In this document: in pieces, positions 11,876 to 24,949 of the stretch
How the letters are laid out: each line of letters opens with the position of its first letter
Position numbering within the stretch: the first letter of the stretch is position 1
From: Hydractinia symbiolongicarpus
Lineage: Eukaryota; Cnidaria; Hydrozoa; Anthoathecata; Hydractiniidae
Assembly (NCBI RefSeq): GCF_029227915.1
Contig: NC_079883.1
Location: 21,144,001-21,204,000, forward strand
Direction of reading: 5' to 3'
DNA: 60,000 nucleotides
Translations under genes and position numbers: made by a program
Notes under the pieces: model-generated
Told to the model about the DNA's origin: nothing
The model's database searches: none
The model's input: the letters and a program-made list of their open reading frames with translations, nothing else

Positions 11876-14800
11876 ATGAATGGACAAAGTCGCTATATTT
11901 TTGCAATCGTTACAGTCGTCGGAATCGTCATCTGCGCAAGTTTTTTCTACCATGAAGATGTTTATCATAATGCAATGCCAGTTCATTGCATCGATCCGTT
12001 CTTAAAAGAAATTTCAAGTAAAATGTCGCAGTTGTCTGCTCAAGGCAGGAAAGAAGTAGACAATGTAAAAAAACAGTTAAAAGAAATATTAGGTCAAATT
12101 AATGGAAAATTAATAGAATTGAAATCGAGTCAAAAAGAAGAGCATCCTAGAGAAGAACCTCAGGAAGAACATCTAACAAAAAGCGAATTAGAAGGTTTAG
12201 AGCTTAATAGATTTGATATTCAAAAGTTACCACAACCTGATTCGTCAGATATGAACGACAAGTGGATTGTGGTGACAAGTATTTTTGCTCCAACAGAAGA
12301 CATTAAAAAGTTGGCGAAGATTCCAGGCTGGAAGCTGGTTGTAGTTGGGGATAAAAAAACACCCCAAAATTGGAAGTAAGTAATTCTCTTTTTCTTTTTT
12401 TTCTTTTTGGCCAACAGAAGAACGAAGGTCGATTTTTATTCAATTTAATCTTTTCCTCTTCTTGGATTGGGTCGCACTTTTTTGGTCATTTTGCAAAATT
12501 GTAAAAAGCACGAACTCGGGAATTCTCCGAAACTAATGGATTGCGAAAGTGCTGCTTTTTTGTGTTCAAAACTTGACCGCGCGTTTTAACATGCATGCTC
12601 TGCGAGAAGATCTACGTTAGGGTCCCAAAACTTAACAGAAATCACAAATCTGACATGGGCAACAATTAGCTCGTAACCAAATGACATAAGTTTCTAATTC
12701 CGAAAAGTTTGGTTAACTTTGACAAATTGCATGAACCTTGTACCTTGTGAAGTTATGATTAATGATAGTACATCATAAATTTTGGGTTACATTTTTGCTT
12801 TTTTAGCCCATTAAAGTGTATAACCAAGAATGTACAAAATCATATTGCATGAAACCGGATTATTTGATTAGTATTTCATATTACTCTGAACGCAACATCT
12901 ATCTCAACTTGCCACAGAAAACGTCCAACCCTCGCGTTAAAACTGTGAAAACGTTTCGTGTTATAACAAAACTACAACTATTAATACCCGATTTACTGGT
13001 GAGAAAACTAGTTTAATTTAATCTGTTTTAAATGTAACTTTTTTCATTAAAATATAAAATTTACACTAGGTGGCAAAGTTCGTCCTCACAAGCAGTTCCA
13101 TAGGCTATTTATGTCCTAACTTCACGCAATATGAACTTATCAAAGTAGCGGATTATGAATTAGGAACTTAGGTCATTTGGTTTGATCCTAAACTTAAAAT
13201 TTATTTCATATTCATCTACTTTTAGGATGGTTTAAGGTTATCTGTAGATCTTTAAGTGTATTGATTCGTAAATATTTAAAAGTTAGCTAGCTAGGTGCGA
13301 TGTTTATGCAGTTATATATTATTTTTAAAGATATTACATGATTTTATTTTATCGAAGGAAAGCTACCCAGGACATCATAAAAGACAAATAAACATGATGG
13401 GTTGATGGCTGATATTAACACTATTCATGAAATATACAAACATCTCGGACACACCTTATTGTGTGGCTTTAAAAATGTTTTACCATTTTGTGTTTTTTTC
13501 TTATTAACAAGTAACTAACTGTACACATACAAAAATAGGAAAGGAAAGCATTACAAACCGTTTTGGTATTTGATTTCCAAAAATTGCATTGTTCGTTTTA
13601 GATTTGTAACTTTATTGAAACATGTTATGACTTCAGACACGGTATGAGATGTCGTAAGGCCAGTTCGATAAAAGTTGCATTTAATTATAAACATTTCTGA
13701 ATTCCTAAATTTAACCATTTTCTGAGACACAGATAAACCTCTTTTGACAGAATATGAATTTTTAGAGAAGCACGTGTTTCAAGATCATTAAAACATCTCT
13801 ATAATAATAGCCGTCGTATGTCTGTCTCTGCGCGGACACCCCGCTGAGTTAGAAAATGATGTTACGGAAACACGAATACCAAATGCGATATATTTTTATC
13901 CACTTTATTGCGACGGGTAAGTATAAAGGACGGGCGAACCTGTGGATTTTTCCACGGGCAACGACTAGTCTCTTTAATAATAGCCGTATTCCGTCTGTCC
14001 GTCCGTCTGTCTGTCACGCAAAATGATAGCTTAGCTGCGCAGGTAGCGAGACGCACGCAATGCGGTATAAAAAGGACAGGCGAACCCGTGGATTTTTCTA
14101 CGGGCTAACGACTAGTTAAACAAAACGTTTAAAAATATATTTTTTTTAAATTTACGTAGTTCAACTCTTTGAAATGAACTTAGAGAAATGTGCCTATGTT
14201 TAAAATAACCAATTGTTTTCCCCTTAATCTTTCATATGTTGGCTATTTTACTGACACAAACAGTCTTAAACCGGCATGTGTACCAAGTTTTCAATGCACT
14301 AAATAATAGGGCCACAGCTCTATTTAAAGTTATAGATAAGTTAACATGCTCACCGCGAGCTTTTTGAGGGAATTTTTGTAACAAGTATGCTGAAGAAATT
14401 TATTATACAAAAAATTTTTTTCATGCTTAAAGCCCTTCTTGATATGTGTTATATTTTCTATTAAAAAGTTAACATACTTAACGTACTCACGTTATGATTG
14501 GTGTGTAAACATAGAAGTTGCCCATTTATTTGCTAAACTGCAAGCTTGAATGTTTGAACGCAATAAGATGCTTTGTTACCTTTAGGTTAGATGGAGTTGT
14601 GTTTTTGAGCATTAAAGATCAATGGAGACTTGGCTTTGAAACTGTAAAGTATCTAAAATATGGAGTATACCAACGTAAGAACATGGGATTCTTGTATGCT
14701 ATCCAACATGGTGCGAAGTATATCTACGACACCGATGACGACAATCATCCATATGGCGGCAAAGTTACATTCGACGACATGACTGTTGATAAGGAATACT

Positions 14801-15642
14801 TGATGTACGACGGAAATCAACACTTTTACAACGGTTTTGCACATTTTGGACAAAGCACACTATGGCCACGTGGATATCCTCTCAATATGATCGACAAAAA
14901 ACCCGTGCGTACTTACAAAAAGTGCAAGAGTGTTCGACCTCTTGTTCAGCAAGGAGTGGTAGATGGTGATCCGGACCTTGACGCCATACAACGCCTTACC
15001 CGAAAAGATAACGAGGCAAAGTTTGTCGTTTACTTTGATAAAGACGCACCACCTGTCGTACTACCACCCAACTCATTTGTACCGTATAATTCACAAAATA
15101 CCTTCCATCATTACGATGCATTTTTCGCATTACTGCTTCCGCAGACAGTCACATTTCGTGTCAATGATATATGGAGGAGCTTCATCACGCAACGATTACT
15201 CTGGGATATTGGCGGCCATATGGCGTATTTCCCGCCCAATGCATACCAAGACCGCACGCCTCATGATTTTTTGAAGGACTTTTATGAAGAAGACGATTTG
15301 TACAAAAACACAAACCCTTTGACAAAGCTTTTATTAAATTGGAAAGGCAAAACGAATGCGGACATGTTCGACCGTCATTATGATATTTTAAAGGAAATGT
15401 ACAAAGCAGATATAATCGGATCACGTGATGTTCGATTGGGCAGAGCTTGGGTTCGAGATTTATTGAGGATTGGGTACAAGCCACCATCTTTGAAAAAATC
15501 AACTGCAGTGTGTGCAGAAAAGCAAACAACGTTCATACCAAAAGAAATGCCGTCTTTGTTTTTAAGAATAGGACAGAAAACTGTCAACGTTGTAAATGAA
15601 GCTAAAAAATTACCTCTCACAAAAGAAAGGCAAAGAGATTAG
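11876..15642 (+). CDS. STELLO-type (DUF288) putative glycosyltransferase, two exons
   Basis: Join of 11876-12375 and 14586-15642, 518 residues. The donor AA|GTAAGT and acceptor TTTAG|G restore one Lys codon, so residues NWK run into LDGVVFLS, which is the expected continuity in this family. The protein is a type II membrane protein: short cytosolic start, one membrane anchor (about residues 7-25), a charged likely coiled-coil stalk (about 43-100), then the catalytic region starting WIVVTSIFAP (130) with an acidic DTDDDN cluster at 215-220 that resembles a nucleotide-sugar/metal-binding motif. Family knowledge: STELLO proteins are Golgi proteins in plants, with invertebrate homologues of unclear substrate. 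An AG at 11857-11858 after a T-rich tract lies 17 nt before the ATG and may be a 5' splice acceptor. AATAAA is at 16147-16152. The gene appears intact. Confidence 0.88.
13796..13968 (+). mobile_element. Mini-Helitron, copy 1 of a tandem pair
   Basis: Begins TCTCTATAATAATAGCC after an A and ends with a hairpin (TGTGGA-TTTT-TCCACG) shortly before CGACTAG. These are the Helitron hallmarks: 5' TC, 3' hairpin plus CTRR, A/T target. It is non-coding and lies in the glycosyltransferase intron. Confidence 0.85.
13969..14115 (+). mobile_element. Mini-Helitron, copy 2 of a tandem pair
   Basis: Starts TCTCTTTAATAATAGCC immediately after the CTAG of the first copy and ends CTAACGACTAG followed by T (14116). 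Its internal sequence (CACGCAAAATGATAGC…GCGGTATAAAAAGG) is the common variant found elsewhere in the window. Outer host bases are A (13795) and T (14116), as expected for one A/T target. Confidence 0.87.
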
Positions 15643-17462
15643 CTTGACACTTAATATTTTACACTTCACTTTTTTAAATATATTCCACAATTATTCTAGG
15701 TACAGATAGGATTGTACTTTTTACAATTTTTACCCGATTTTTCTAATTTTTTTACCAAATAACAGCATCGAACTTTTCTTTTGATTGAACTTTACCTTTT
15801 TTCCTTTTTCTTATCAAGTGGGACAGTGTTTTATTTTCTAAAATGAACAAAATAGCAAAGATTATTGCAGAAATGTCACGAACAAAAGGCTTTTCCGCTT
15901 CAAGGCAACCTAAGCAAACTATTGGTCAAACAGGCTTGCGAAAATTTGGGAAACTTCACCTACTCTGGATTTTTTATATTTATAAAATATGCTGCTTTAT
16001 TCGTGAAGGTTTTTCGTTATTTTTATTTTTATTATTTAAGACCGTGAAAACGTTTTCAGATGACGTCACACCTTTTGCCGTTACTGATTTGCAAATAAAC
16101 AGGTTGCCAAGGAAAGAAAATGAACTAATTCTTTTTTCTTGAAATGAATAAAAATTTTGGACTAAATGGCATCATCCAATTTTTTTTATCCCCTTTGTCC
16201 CCCAATGATTTAAAACATTTTAATTTAGTCGCATGATGTGAGGCAAAGTACGAGTGTGTGGTTTAGGTAGCGAAAATGCTAACCATTTCCAACTTGTGAT
16301 GACGCACGATATTAAAGATGTAGCTTTTTGATTTAAGCGGATACGATCACGAAAAAGCAAATCCTCAAGACACACAACTATTCCAAAATGGCGGCATGTT
16401 AGAAGTCGGCCAAACGTGGTGTATATAAAAATGTTTATCAAAAGAAGAAACAAACGAAGTTTCTAACCTCATTTTTGAGACAAATGTCAAATTTTGATAA
16501 AAGAGTCGCTATACTGCCTTCTATTAGCACCCGTTAAAAAGGAGAGCTGTTTTAAAAACTTTCCACTGACTTTAAATAGTGAAACCTGCATTTGAAAAAC
16601 ACACCACTACGAGTTGACGTTTAAAAGGTGGCGTTTGCGACTCCGAGCTAAACGAGCGGGTCAAACTTATTCAAACATGTATTGTATCATTCCGGGTTAT
16701 CAAAATATTTCTTATTAACAAGCAATAAAATAGTTAGTTTTCTTGAAAACTGCTCTTTAAGGGCTGTCTAATGGTAAGTAGCGCATTGAAATTTACCTGG
16801 AGGTAAGCGACGACATGCTGTACGGATGTGTTAACCCTATTTTGTATGGACTGTTTTGGGCCTTAAAAGTGTGGAGGGGGGCTAAAGGCCGTCCATAACT
16901 TCCAATAGAGTTATATTTATATGCACAATTTTACTATGAGATAAAAAATCAGTATAATTATTATCTTGCTGATGTGATCAATGTGTGACGTCATCAACAA
17001 TTTTAAATCTCGAAAATACGATTGGACCAGAATGTTTTAGGCATATTTTGCCATTCTATTTTGACTTTCTGTTAGTAATATAAATAGTTTACAACGTATC
17101 TTTATAACATATAAAAATAGAAACCCTAAAAATCTCATATATTTTAAAATCAAATTCTAAAAATGGGGAAAACAGATTCAATAGTTGGCAAAGCTTAGCC
17201 AAGATGTTTGAATGAAGAACATAAACACTATGAGTAAAGCTGTCAACAGTAATGTGCAGGGGGGTGAGAAAAACGTTGCACTCACGAAGTTGACAAAAAT
17301 ACATGTTTACCGTTTACATATAATGAAGTCATTACGAATCTGTCGAACTACAACAAAATTACAACAAAACTGATGTCTACGCAACCTTTGATGTCATTCA
17401 TAGATTGATAAAAAAATGATTTACGAAATGAGGACAAAAGTGGAGAGTTGAATGCTCAATTG
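15643..17462. other. Gene-free stretch
   Basis: Contains the 3' flank of the glycosyltransferase gene. A 99-codon frame at 15843-16142 and others have no recognisable domain or paralogue and are not supported. Confidence 0.55.
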
Positions 17463-17996
17463 TCGCATTTAGCCAATAGTTACGTTGGAAATTACAAACC
17501 CAGTAGAAATACGTTAAAGAAACATGGAATCTTGAAGAAATTACGACAAAACAGATCGATCGTTTTAAACAAAGATGTTGTAATATATTTTGGATGATGT
17601 GGAAAAACTTAAGAAACTAGATGCTAATGCAACAAGAGAATTTCAAGAGAGGACGAGCCTTGCAACGATTTCTAAGACAATTATAAAAAAAAAACTAAAA
17701 TATATCCTAGTGATTTTTCGGTAGCTCGTATATAAGGTTTGCCAAAATTACGTAAATTGAAATCTCCCTCTGACCAATTGAAATTAAGACCTATTGTTTC
17801 ATCCATAGGTACATATAATTACGAACTGCCCAAGTTTTCAGCTCAGTTACTTTCACGACACATCGATACAAGCTATTGTGCAGAAGGTACTTATAATTTT
17901 GTGAAGGAAATTCAGCAGGTTAATTCTAATAATTATTTTACTAGCCGAATTCCCGTGGAAAAATTCATTGAATCTCGCATTAAATCCATGTAAGGG
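17463..17996 (+). pseudogene. Reverse-transcriptase fragment (Penelope-like or similar)
   Basis: The frame at 17739-17993 reads LPKLRKLKS…LRPIVSSIGTYNYELPKF…, which matches the early reverse-transcriptase region (LPK.HK followed by LRPI.SS) of Penelope-like and related non-LTR elements. Upstream sequence (about 17463-17570) gives a shifted frame with YVGNYKPSRNTLKKHGILKK and LRQNRS, typical of the region just before the palm. The YxDD motif is absent, and the fragment is short and interrupted: a dead, truncated copy. Confidence 0.6.
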
Positions 17997-18525
17997 ATAC
18001 CGAACAAAAGCATACAACATAGTAATCTAAATTTTTAAAACTTACAATCCAACCGAATATCATTGCAGAATACAACAAAAAATTTTCTAAGAGCAGAATT
18101 TTAACTATTAAGCCAGACGTATTACAAAGGGTTGTCAGTTAGATGAACTACAGTCTATTCATTTTTTTGTTCATTTCTCATTTTCGAGTGCTAATAGCCT
18201 TGGTCTGCTTTTTTGAAACTTTAAAGGTACATACGCTCGAAATATATAGAAATGCATGATGGTATACTATAGCAGAATTCGGGAAATCTAGTTTGTATCT
18301 TCAAGATTATTTCTTCCGTTCGAAATTAAAAAATAAATGAAAAACTAACAGTGAAATTAAAAAAAAAGAAAAGAATGGGCAAAGTTTAAAGAAAAATAAA
18401 GAAAAAGAACACAAACACCGATTAAATTGAGTAAAATAAAATGACAGTTTAGGACCAACATGTTATAGTCATTTAGAAAACTAAAACTAAAGGATGAATC
18501 ATTATTAGTATGAAAATTTTTCTAG

Positions 18526-18969
18526 GTGATTGGGTTTTATTGAAACTCAATGTCTGCTTCGGAGCACGTGCAAACCAGTTTGGAACATTTAAAATACCAC
18601 ATGACGCAGTAATGACTGATATAAAATTGGTACATGTTGGTGGACCTGGTCTAAAGTGCATTGAAAACACACCGCCAACAAAGTGGGGATGTGATTACGT
18701 GGTCTCTCTTTATGTTGTGGGAAATGTTGCGGCTGTCATTACAGATGATCAAAACAACCAACTTTACCCATCTATGGAATATTATATATGTTGTTTCAGG
18801 CTACAATGCCAACCCTCCCTACCTTATCTTCAATGCAACAAATCACACTGTTTACAAAGGACAAGAGCTGAGATTGCATTATGGTGAAACTTGGACCCCT
18901 ACTGCATATCTTCCTAATAACAGTGGTGAATCATGTGTAGATATTTATGCGAAATTGTGTGAGAAATAA
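18526..18969 (+). pseudogene. Broken second copy of the 'CFGAR' domain exon
   Basis: Opens after AG 18524-18525 with the same phase as exon 3 of the first gene and reads CFGARANQFGTFKI, WGC and finally GESCVDIYAKLC. Between LYPSM and SGYNAN it lacks about 14 bases relative to the first copy, which shifts the frame: 18510-18887 holds the 5' part and 18661-18969 the 3' part. Similarity extends into the preceding intron (CCAACATG.TATAG block) and about 300 bp downstream, so a genomic segment was duplicated, not an mRNA. No copy of exon 1 was seen upstream. A sequencing error is a less likely explanation because a block is missing, not one base. Confidence 0.8.
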
Positions 18970-21900
18970 TTTTTTCTTTGAATGATGCAATTTCTTCAGT
19001 CTCAACTAATAATGTTCTTGTTTGGTCGAAAACTATTGGTTAGATGTGACGATTTTTTTCTTAAACTTTAAATGAAGAAAATTGATTTTAAAGACTTTTC
19101 GCGATAAACAATTTGTATTAAATTTCTATGTATTTACACACAAATATTGAAAGATGTTAATTAGTTAAAAATCCCTTTGTAAATCCATCTTACAATATTA
19201 CGGCTGCCAATGTTTAATGAGGCATTCGGAATTATCCAGTCCAACTTTAACGACGCTCAGCCGAGTCTCGATGTCTTATGTTAATTTTGATGTCCCATTT
19301 AATCGCGCAGTAAAAGAAAGTTTTTTTCGATCCCAGCAGCAGTTATTTTGTTGTTTTATCTCTGTGATTTTTTTTATTTATTTAGTAGTACATATTTGTA
19401 CTAGATATAAAATGTATAATAGTTGCACGAGGTTATAAAATATATTCCTAAGAATTCAGCAGTTTTTTTAATGACTTTAGAAATATTTTAATTAACTTTT
19501 AAATCCATTTGTGAAGTATTTAAAAAAGGAGTCGTTGTACTTATTATTCTTATCGTCTTATCATTTTCAGCACTATTTTTCTTTTAGAATTGCTGCTCTG
19601 GCTAGAGATATTTTAGAACCTTTTACAGTCTGATAAGTTCTTATAGCGTTCTTAATGTTAAAAAGCAACTTCAAAAGTTTATCAAATTATTTTCTTATTC
19701 ACTTTGTTCAACCGAAAATAAGAGCCTTATTGTCTACGTAATCGAAGAGATTACGTAAACAATAAGGCATGCGTATCTGGCCTCGATTACTACGAAAATA
19801 AGTTACAGTAACACGGTCTTTAAATTTGTCATTATTCGCTGATCAATGTCCACAGAAAAATGAGAAAGATAAGCTACAAACGGCTATTTAAACAAACGTT
19901 ATATTCAAGTTGTAGTTTCAAAGCAGACGATTCACTTGTTATTTTATGGAAAATTTTAGTCTCGGTTGCTCTTAGTTTGGTAAAACCTGCGCGCTGTGTT
20001 CTTATGAAACAAGCGTGCATGCGTTTATCAAGTTTCTATAGTAATTTGTACGTTGAAACTGTCGTTCGCAACGAGACTGAAATTTTGACCCAAGGATTAG
20101 TATCATATATTGATCAGAAATGTTTGCGGGTTACTATGGGAAAAAAATTTGCGAGGTTAAAAAGATAGCGAGGTTTAAAAATTGCGAAATTTTTGCATCA
20201 ATTGTAATTTTACGACGGATTTTGCTTAAAAAACTTTCGCGAAAATCGACAATCACTTTATGTGCAAAAGAATAACTTTTCCGAATAGCATTATTAGTAA
20301 TCAAAAATCTGCATGCGTAGATTTTTTAACGAATAGATATATGTTCTAAAATTGTAAAGGTTGATCTGTCAGTGATTTTGACACTTTTGGCCAAAACGCA
20401 ACAACTTTTTTTCATCAATAACAGTTTTTTGGCCTAAATTAAAGATAAATGAGCATTTTAAGATAAAAAGTACTGATTGCACAAATGTTATTTATTTTTC
20501 TGCGAGCAAAGAAGGATCCAATATTCCAAAAGTGAAGATTTTTTGTTTCAGTCTGTTGTGAGACTTACACAACCATTAGGAAGGGGAATATACTATTTCC
20601 TTATAGTCTAGTACCTAAATTTTAATTTTTTTTTCCGAAGGGCATTTTTTGATCAAGTATTCCAAAATCCAGTTAGTTTAAAGTGAGTGAAAAGAAAGTC
20701 AAAAGTTTAATCTTAATTCAATCGACTTCAGGCTTCCTTAGTCTACAAAAAGTATCTAAGTTTCATAAATAGTTATCATAGAGTAGTATAAGTTATCAAG
20801 AGGCGCTAAGTATCAGCGATTCCTTGTCAAAGCTCCAAATAAATGACACAAAGAAAGTTTGGATTCATTGATAAAAGGAACAATTTTTAAATGGAACTAT
20901 TTAAAGCGAGAAAAAAACACGTTAATTTAACAAATTTAACTATAAAATCCTATGATATCAGTTAAAGAGCAATTTGGGATGTTATAATCCAAAAAAAGAA
21001 TTTTCAAAACTTTGACGAAAAATACAAAAAATTTCAGCTTTTAAAATAACTGAAATTGTGAGGATTGTTTTGATCCTAAAAGGCTCTTTTTTTAAGAATC
21101 AAATATTGCTGAGCGACTCATTATCAATTGTTCTATTGAATCCTTGCATTTTAATCCTCAGAATCACAAGCATTCCAGGATTAGATAATTCATTTTCGAG
21201 GCAAGTAAATGTAGAGAAAAATGGAATAGCTAATCCTCAAGCGCTCCAGTTCTCCTCAAAATTAGTATTATGTATGTGGTTATTTCAAAGTGACCCAAAA
21301 TGAAAACATTATTTTATTTTTATCGACATTTAGAGCCTTCTGTAACAAACATCCAAAATTGATAGCCTTAGCTTAATGTTGCTCCTAAACAAATGGAAAT
21401 AGAATTTTTACTTAGAAAAGAGACTATAGTTTTGAAAAGTTTATTCAGAATAACAAAATACTTTGGTTACAGGCCTTGATCTCTGTATGAAACAGCCCCT
21501 AAATATTTCTTAGAATTGGAATATATAATTCAAAACTGCTCCAATCAAAAAAATTTTTAGATTTTTAAGTAGATAATAGCTTCCTGCTCCATACTGCAAA
21601 TTTCATGGTGAAAGCATTAGTATATAAAAAGTGATAAGTCATGGAGCGTAGAATCCATTTTTATTTTGGAAACGTATAATCCTTAAATGCTCCCAAATTT
21701 AAGAGCCTGTATAAGCTCTTGTATTAGCGATAAAAAGATGGGACAAAAGAAAATGGAATTTTCAATCCTTGCTTTCTTAGTTTTTGTCCTAGCCTGACTG
21801 TGTTGCAAATATATCGAATAATACTGATCTCTTTTAGAAAGGTGGTCAAATTTTCACGTTTTTACCAAAAGTGTAAAAACCACCGACATCTCCATTTGTT

Positions 21901-24900
21901 AAAATAGTTCCCGGACAAGAAAAATTTCCAACATGGACAAGCGCATTAAAAAAAAGTTTACAGCATCACCCAGAAGATTTTCATGGATTGGACGGAATTC
22001 CGAAAGTTGAAAACTTTTAACTTTTTTAGAATTTACCCGGCAAATATTTTTTTCACACTATCACACTATAAAACATAGTAAATGCTTTTTCTGGGAAGAC
22101 ATTTCTCATAGTTTAGCTGGGAAGTTTGTAGAGATCATAGCATAGATGTAAGAACTGAAGGTTGCTACGCAAGATGCTTACCCCAACTTTGAACCTAGTC
22201 TTAGCAACTGGTTTGTTTATGAAAAGAGGATTGGGACTTGTAAAATATAAAAGCTAGCCAGTTAATAAACTAGTTAGCCAGCTAGAATAATGCTTCTTAA
22301 ACGATTCACTAACTATGAAATCAAATTCCAGGGTGAACAAATTATAACTTGGTTTGAATTAGAACTTACTAAAGTAAAACGTTGAAAAACATACACATCC
22401 AAGATCCATCGTTCTCATCATGTGCAATTGAGGAATAAAAACTCGATCAAATGCCTTTTACTAGCCGCAGAAATTGTAACATTTGGGGTCTAGTTAACTT
22501 GGTGAAGTCCCTGTAAATTTCAGTAAGTTCCCTCCTTTTTTGGTTGCTAATAAATTTATTTGTTTTGTCTCACATTTTCTATGTTGTTCTCCATGGGTGA
22601 ATTTAAGGACCATTTTTGGGATACCTAGTTTGTTTGTATTTCGTTAATCAGTAGGCAACACAATGGCGATTTTTAAGCCATCCGCACGAATGCTTCTGAT
22701 GTGGTTTATAATGCGCCAAGATTCAAGTTATTTAAAACGCCTGGTTGCTACAAAAAATACAATGAAGGTCAATCTGACATCCAATTAGTAGCTTTTCCCG
22801 CGCTCCGTTTGTTATAAGAAAGTGATTTTGATCATATTTTTAGCCTTTAAGACTTTAAGACTCGAGCAGGAAGAGCCTATGATACTATTGTTATTAAAAG
22901 CAATACAAAATTTGATGAGATCTCAATAGCTGCGAAATAAGATGGTTCCCCTTCCCTATTTCTATCCTCCTAGATCCATCTCAATTTAGAAAAAAAGGAG
23001 AAATTAATTGCACGAAATACTGGCCATAACACGTAGCGTTTTGTGGAATAGCACTTTTGTATAAGCAAAAAAGACGGGTTTGATCAAGTCTGTACAACTT
23101 TTTTAGAGACACAAGCTTATGAGGGCATATACTGGATCGTTATAAGATGGCTTAAAACAAGATTTTTATCAAACTCATCGTACAATAGATTAGAATGTCC
23201 AGACTAAACGCTTTTTTTTAATTTTAGAAACAAATAATCAACAGCACTGTTAATATGAGTTGATTGCTAAGAACTGATAATGTAATCCCTTGGAACACAG
23301 ATCTATTTGCGCAAATCGATCTGAAAGAAAAAATGTAAAAGAAACAAAAAAAAGCTTCAATCAAAGAAAAAAAACGTTTGAATGAACAGTGCATCTTTAA
23401 AGCAGATGGTACTATTTACACGGCATATTTTATATTCTAAACACTTCTGGAGTTGTTGGTTGTTGACTGGATTAAACTGAAATGAATAGTAAAAACTACA
23501 AAATATATTTAATTTACTTTTTTTTATTACAATTTGAAATATTGCGTGATATTTTTGATATATATGCGTTTTGATCTAAGCATAAAGCTTATAAAATACA
23601 CTTGATAGGCGAACACGGGGTTCGTCTGCCTTTTTATGTATTGCATTTCGAGTGTCCGTAGTACGGCTATAAAACGGCATAGGAACAGGATACGGCTATT
23701 ATTATAAAAGATTAACGGCACGGCAACTTCAGCACGTTATTATTTTTTCTGTTTGTAATGCATACATATTCATTTTTTGTTTTTGATTTTGACTTTTCTC
23801 GAAAATACCGTGTTCTCTAACTGAAATGCTCGTCTAAAAGTGACAACATTTAAACCCGTCCATAGCAACCACTCTGAAACATATAGCTAACTTAGAATTC
23901 CTTTTGTTGAAAATGGAAGAACTTGAAATGTTGTTATACATTTTAAAAAAAAATCTTGGTTGAATTCAAAGTTTCACTATTTATGCTTCGACATGATCAA
24001 ACAGTCCCAATAAAGGCGTTGTACTAAACGGTTTTACTGCAGTATATATGATATGGTATACATGTATTTTTCCATTCATTTGGATATGTCGAACATTTTA
24101 CATAAAATTTTAATATCTGCTATTATTATTGATAACAACAAATACATGTTTTAGATCTAGCTACAGATGACGTCGAATAAAAGATCTTTCTCGTATTGTA
24201 CGTTTTCTGAGTATAAAGATTAATTAATTGAATATTAGTTGTCGTGCTCAAAAAGATAAGTTTACTATATCTGAAAAGTTTCAACTTGATTCGATTACTG
24301 CAAGGGTTGTATAGGGACCTGCTTATTGTAGTCAAAAACCTTTTATATTCCAGTTTACAAATCAAAATTATACAGCCATCAATTATCATATTTTTACAGG
24401 ATAGGTTCTCAGTCATTTGAAAGACGGCAATTTAAGTTAACAAAAATAATAACATGCATCTTTATTTATAAAAAAAGGTGGCAAGAGACTTTCAAAAATC
24501 TATAATAACATACATAACCCTCGACTCGAAAATTTTAAAACTGTAATTTTATATTATCTGAAATTTCAGACAATATGTAATCACAACTACTAAGCATTTA
24601 ATTAAACATGCATTTTAATCAGCCAAAATTACTGTCGTATTAAAAAGATAGAGTGATTTCGAATAGGAAGTCTCCTTCCTGCATAGATTAGCATAATTAA
24701 TATGGACGTATTGTAAATATGTGAGCCACTGGAACGTGTTATTGTCTTGTTAAGCTCTTACTGACGCACTGCCTGTCTGGAAAATGTATTATAAAATTGA
24801 TATGTATCTTTAAAAGATATATATTAAATTATTGTATTGCTATTGTATTGTTAGAAGATTCACAAAGTCTATTTTAGCACTTTTTATTAAGAGACATGCA

Positions 24901-24928
24901 ATATTCGAGTGTTACCTTCTGGACTGGT
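18970..24928. other. Long gene-free stretch
   Basis: About 6 kb without a supportable gene on either strand. It contains the shared 3' flank of the duplicated exon (to about 19.29 kb), a 45-bp near-perfect hairpin at 19724-19768, and otherwise AT-rich sequence. Reading frames at 19860-20168, 21058-21303 and 24126-24416 show no domain, paralogue or signal peptide. Confidence 0.6.
19724..19768. repeat. Short hairpin (20-bp arms)
   Basis: GCCTTATTGTCTACGTAATC is followed by a 5-base spacer and its reverse complement with one mismatch (GATTACGTAAACAATAAGGC). No TSD or transposon ends recognised. Confidence 0.85.
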
Positions 24929-24949
24929 AGAAGTAGAAAATCAACATAA

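Noticed and set aside
12816-13016. Frame with several Tyr/Cys as a possible middle exon of the glycosyltransferase gene
   Set aside because: The flanking exons already join exactly at one Lys codon with family-like continuity; an added exon would disrupt it, and the frame has no similarity that I recognise.
13862-14108. Two 64-66 codon frames on opposite strands
   Set aside because: Entirely inside the Helitron pair in the glycosyltransferase intron.
15843-16142. 99-codon frame downstream of the glycosyltransferase gene
   Set aside because: No domain, signal peptide or paralogue; overlaps the probable 3' UTR up to the AATAAA at 16147.
19860-20168. 102-codon plus-strand frame
   Set aside because: No recognisable motif, and composition resembles the surrounding AT-rich sequence.
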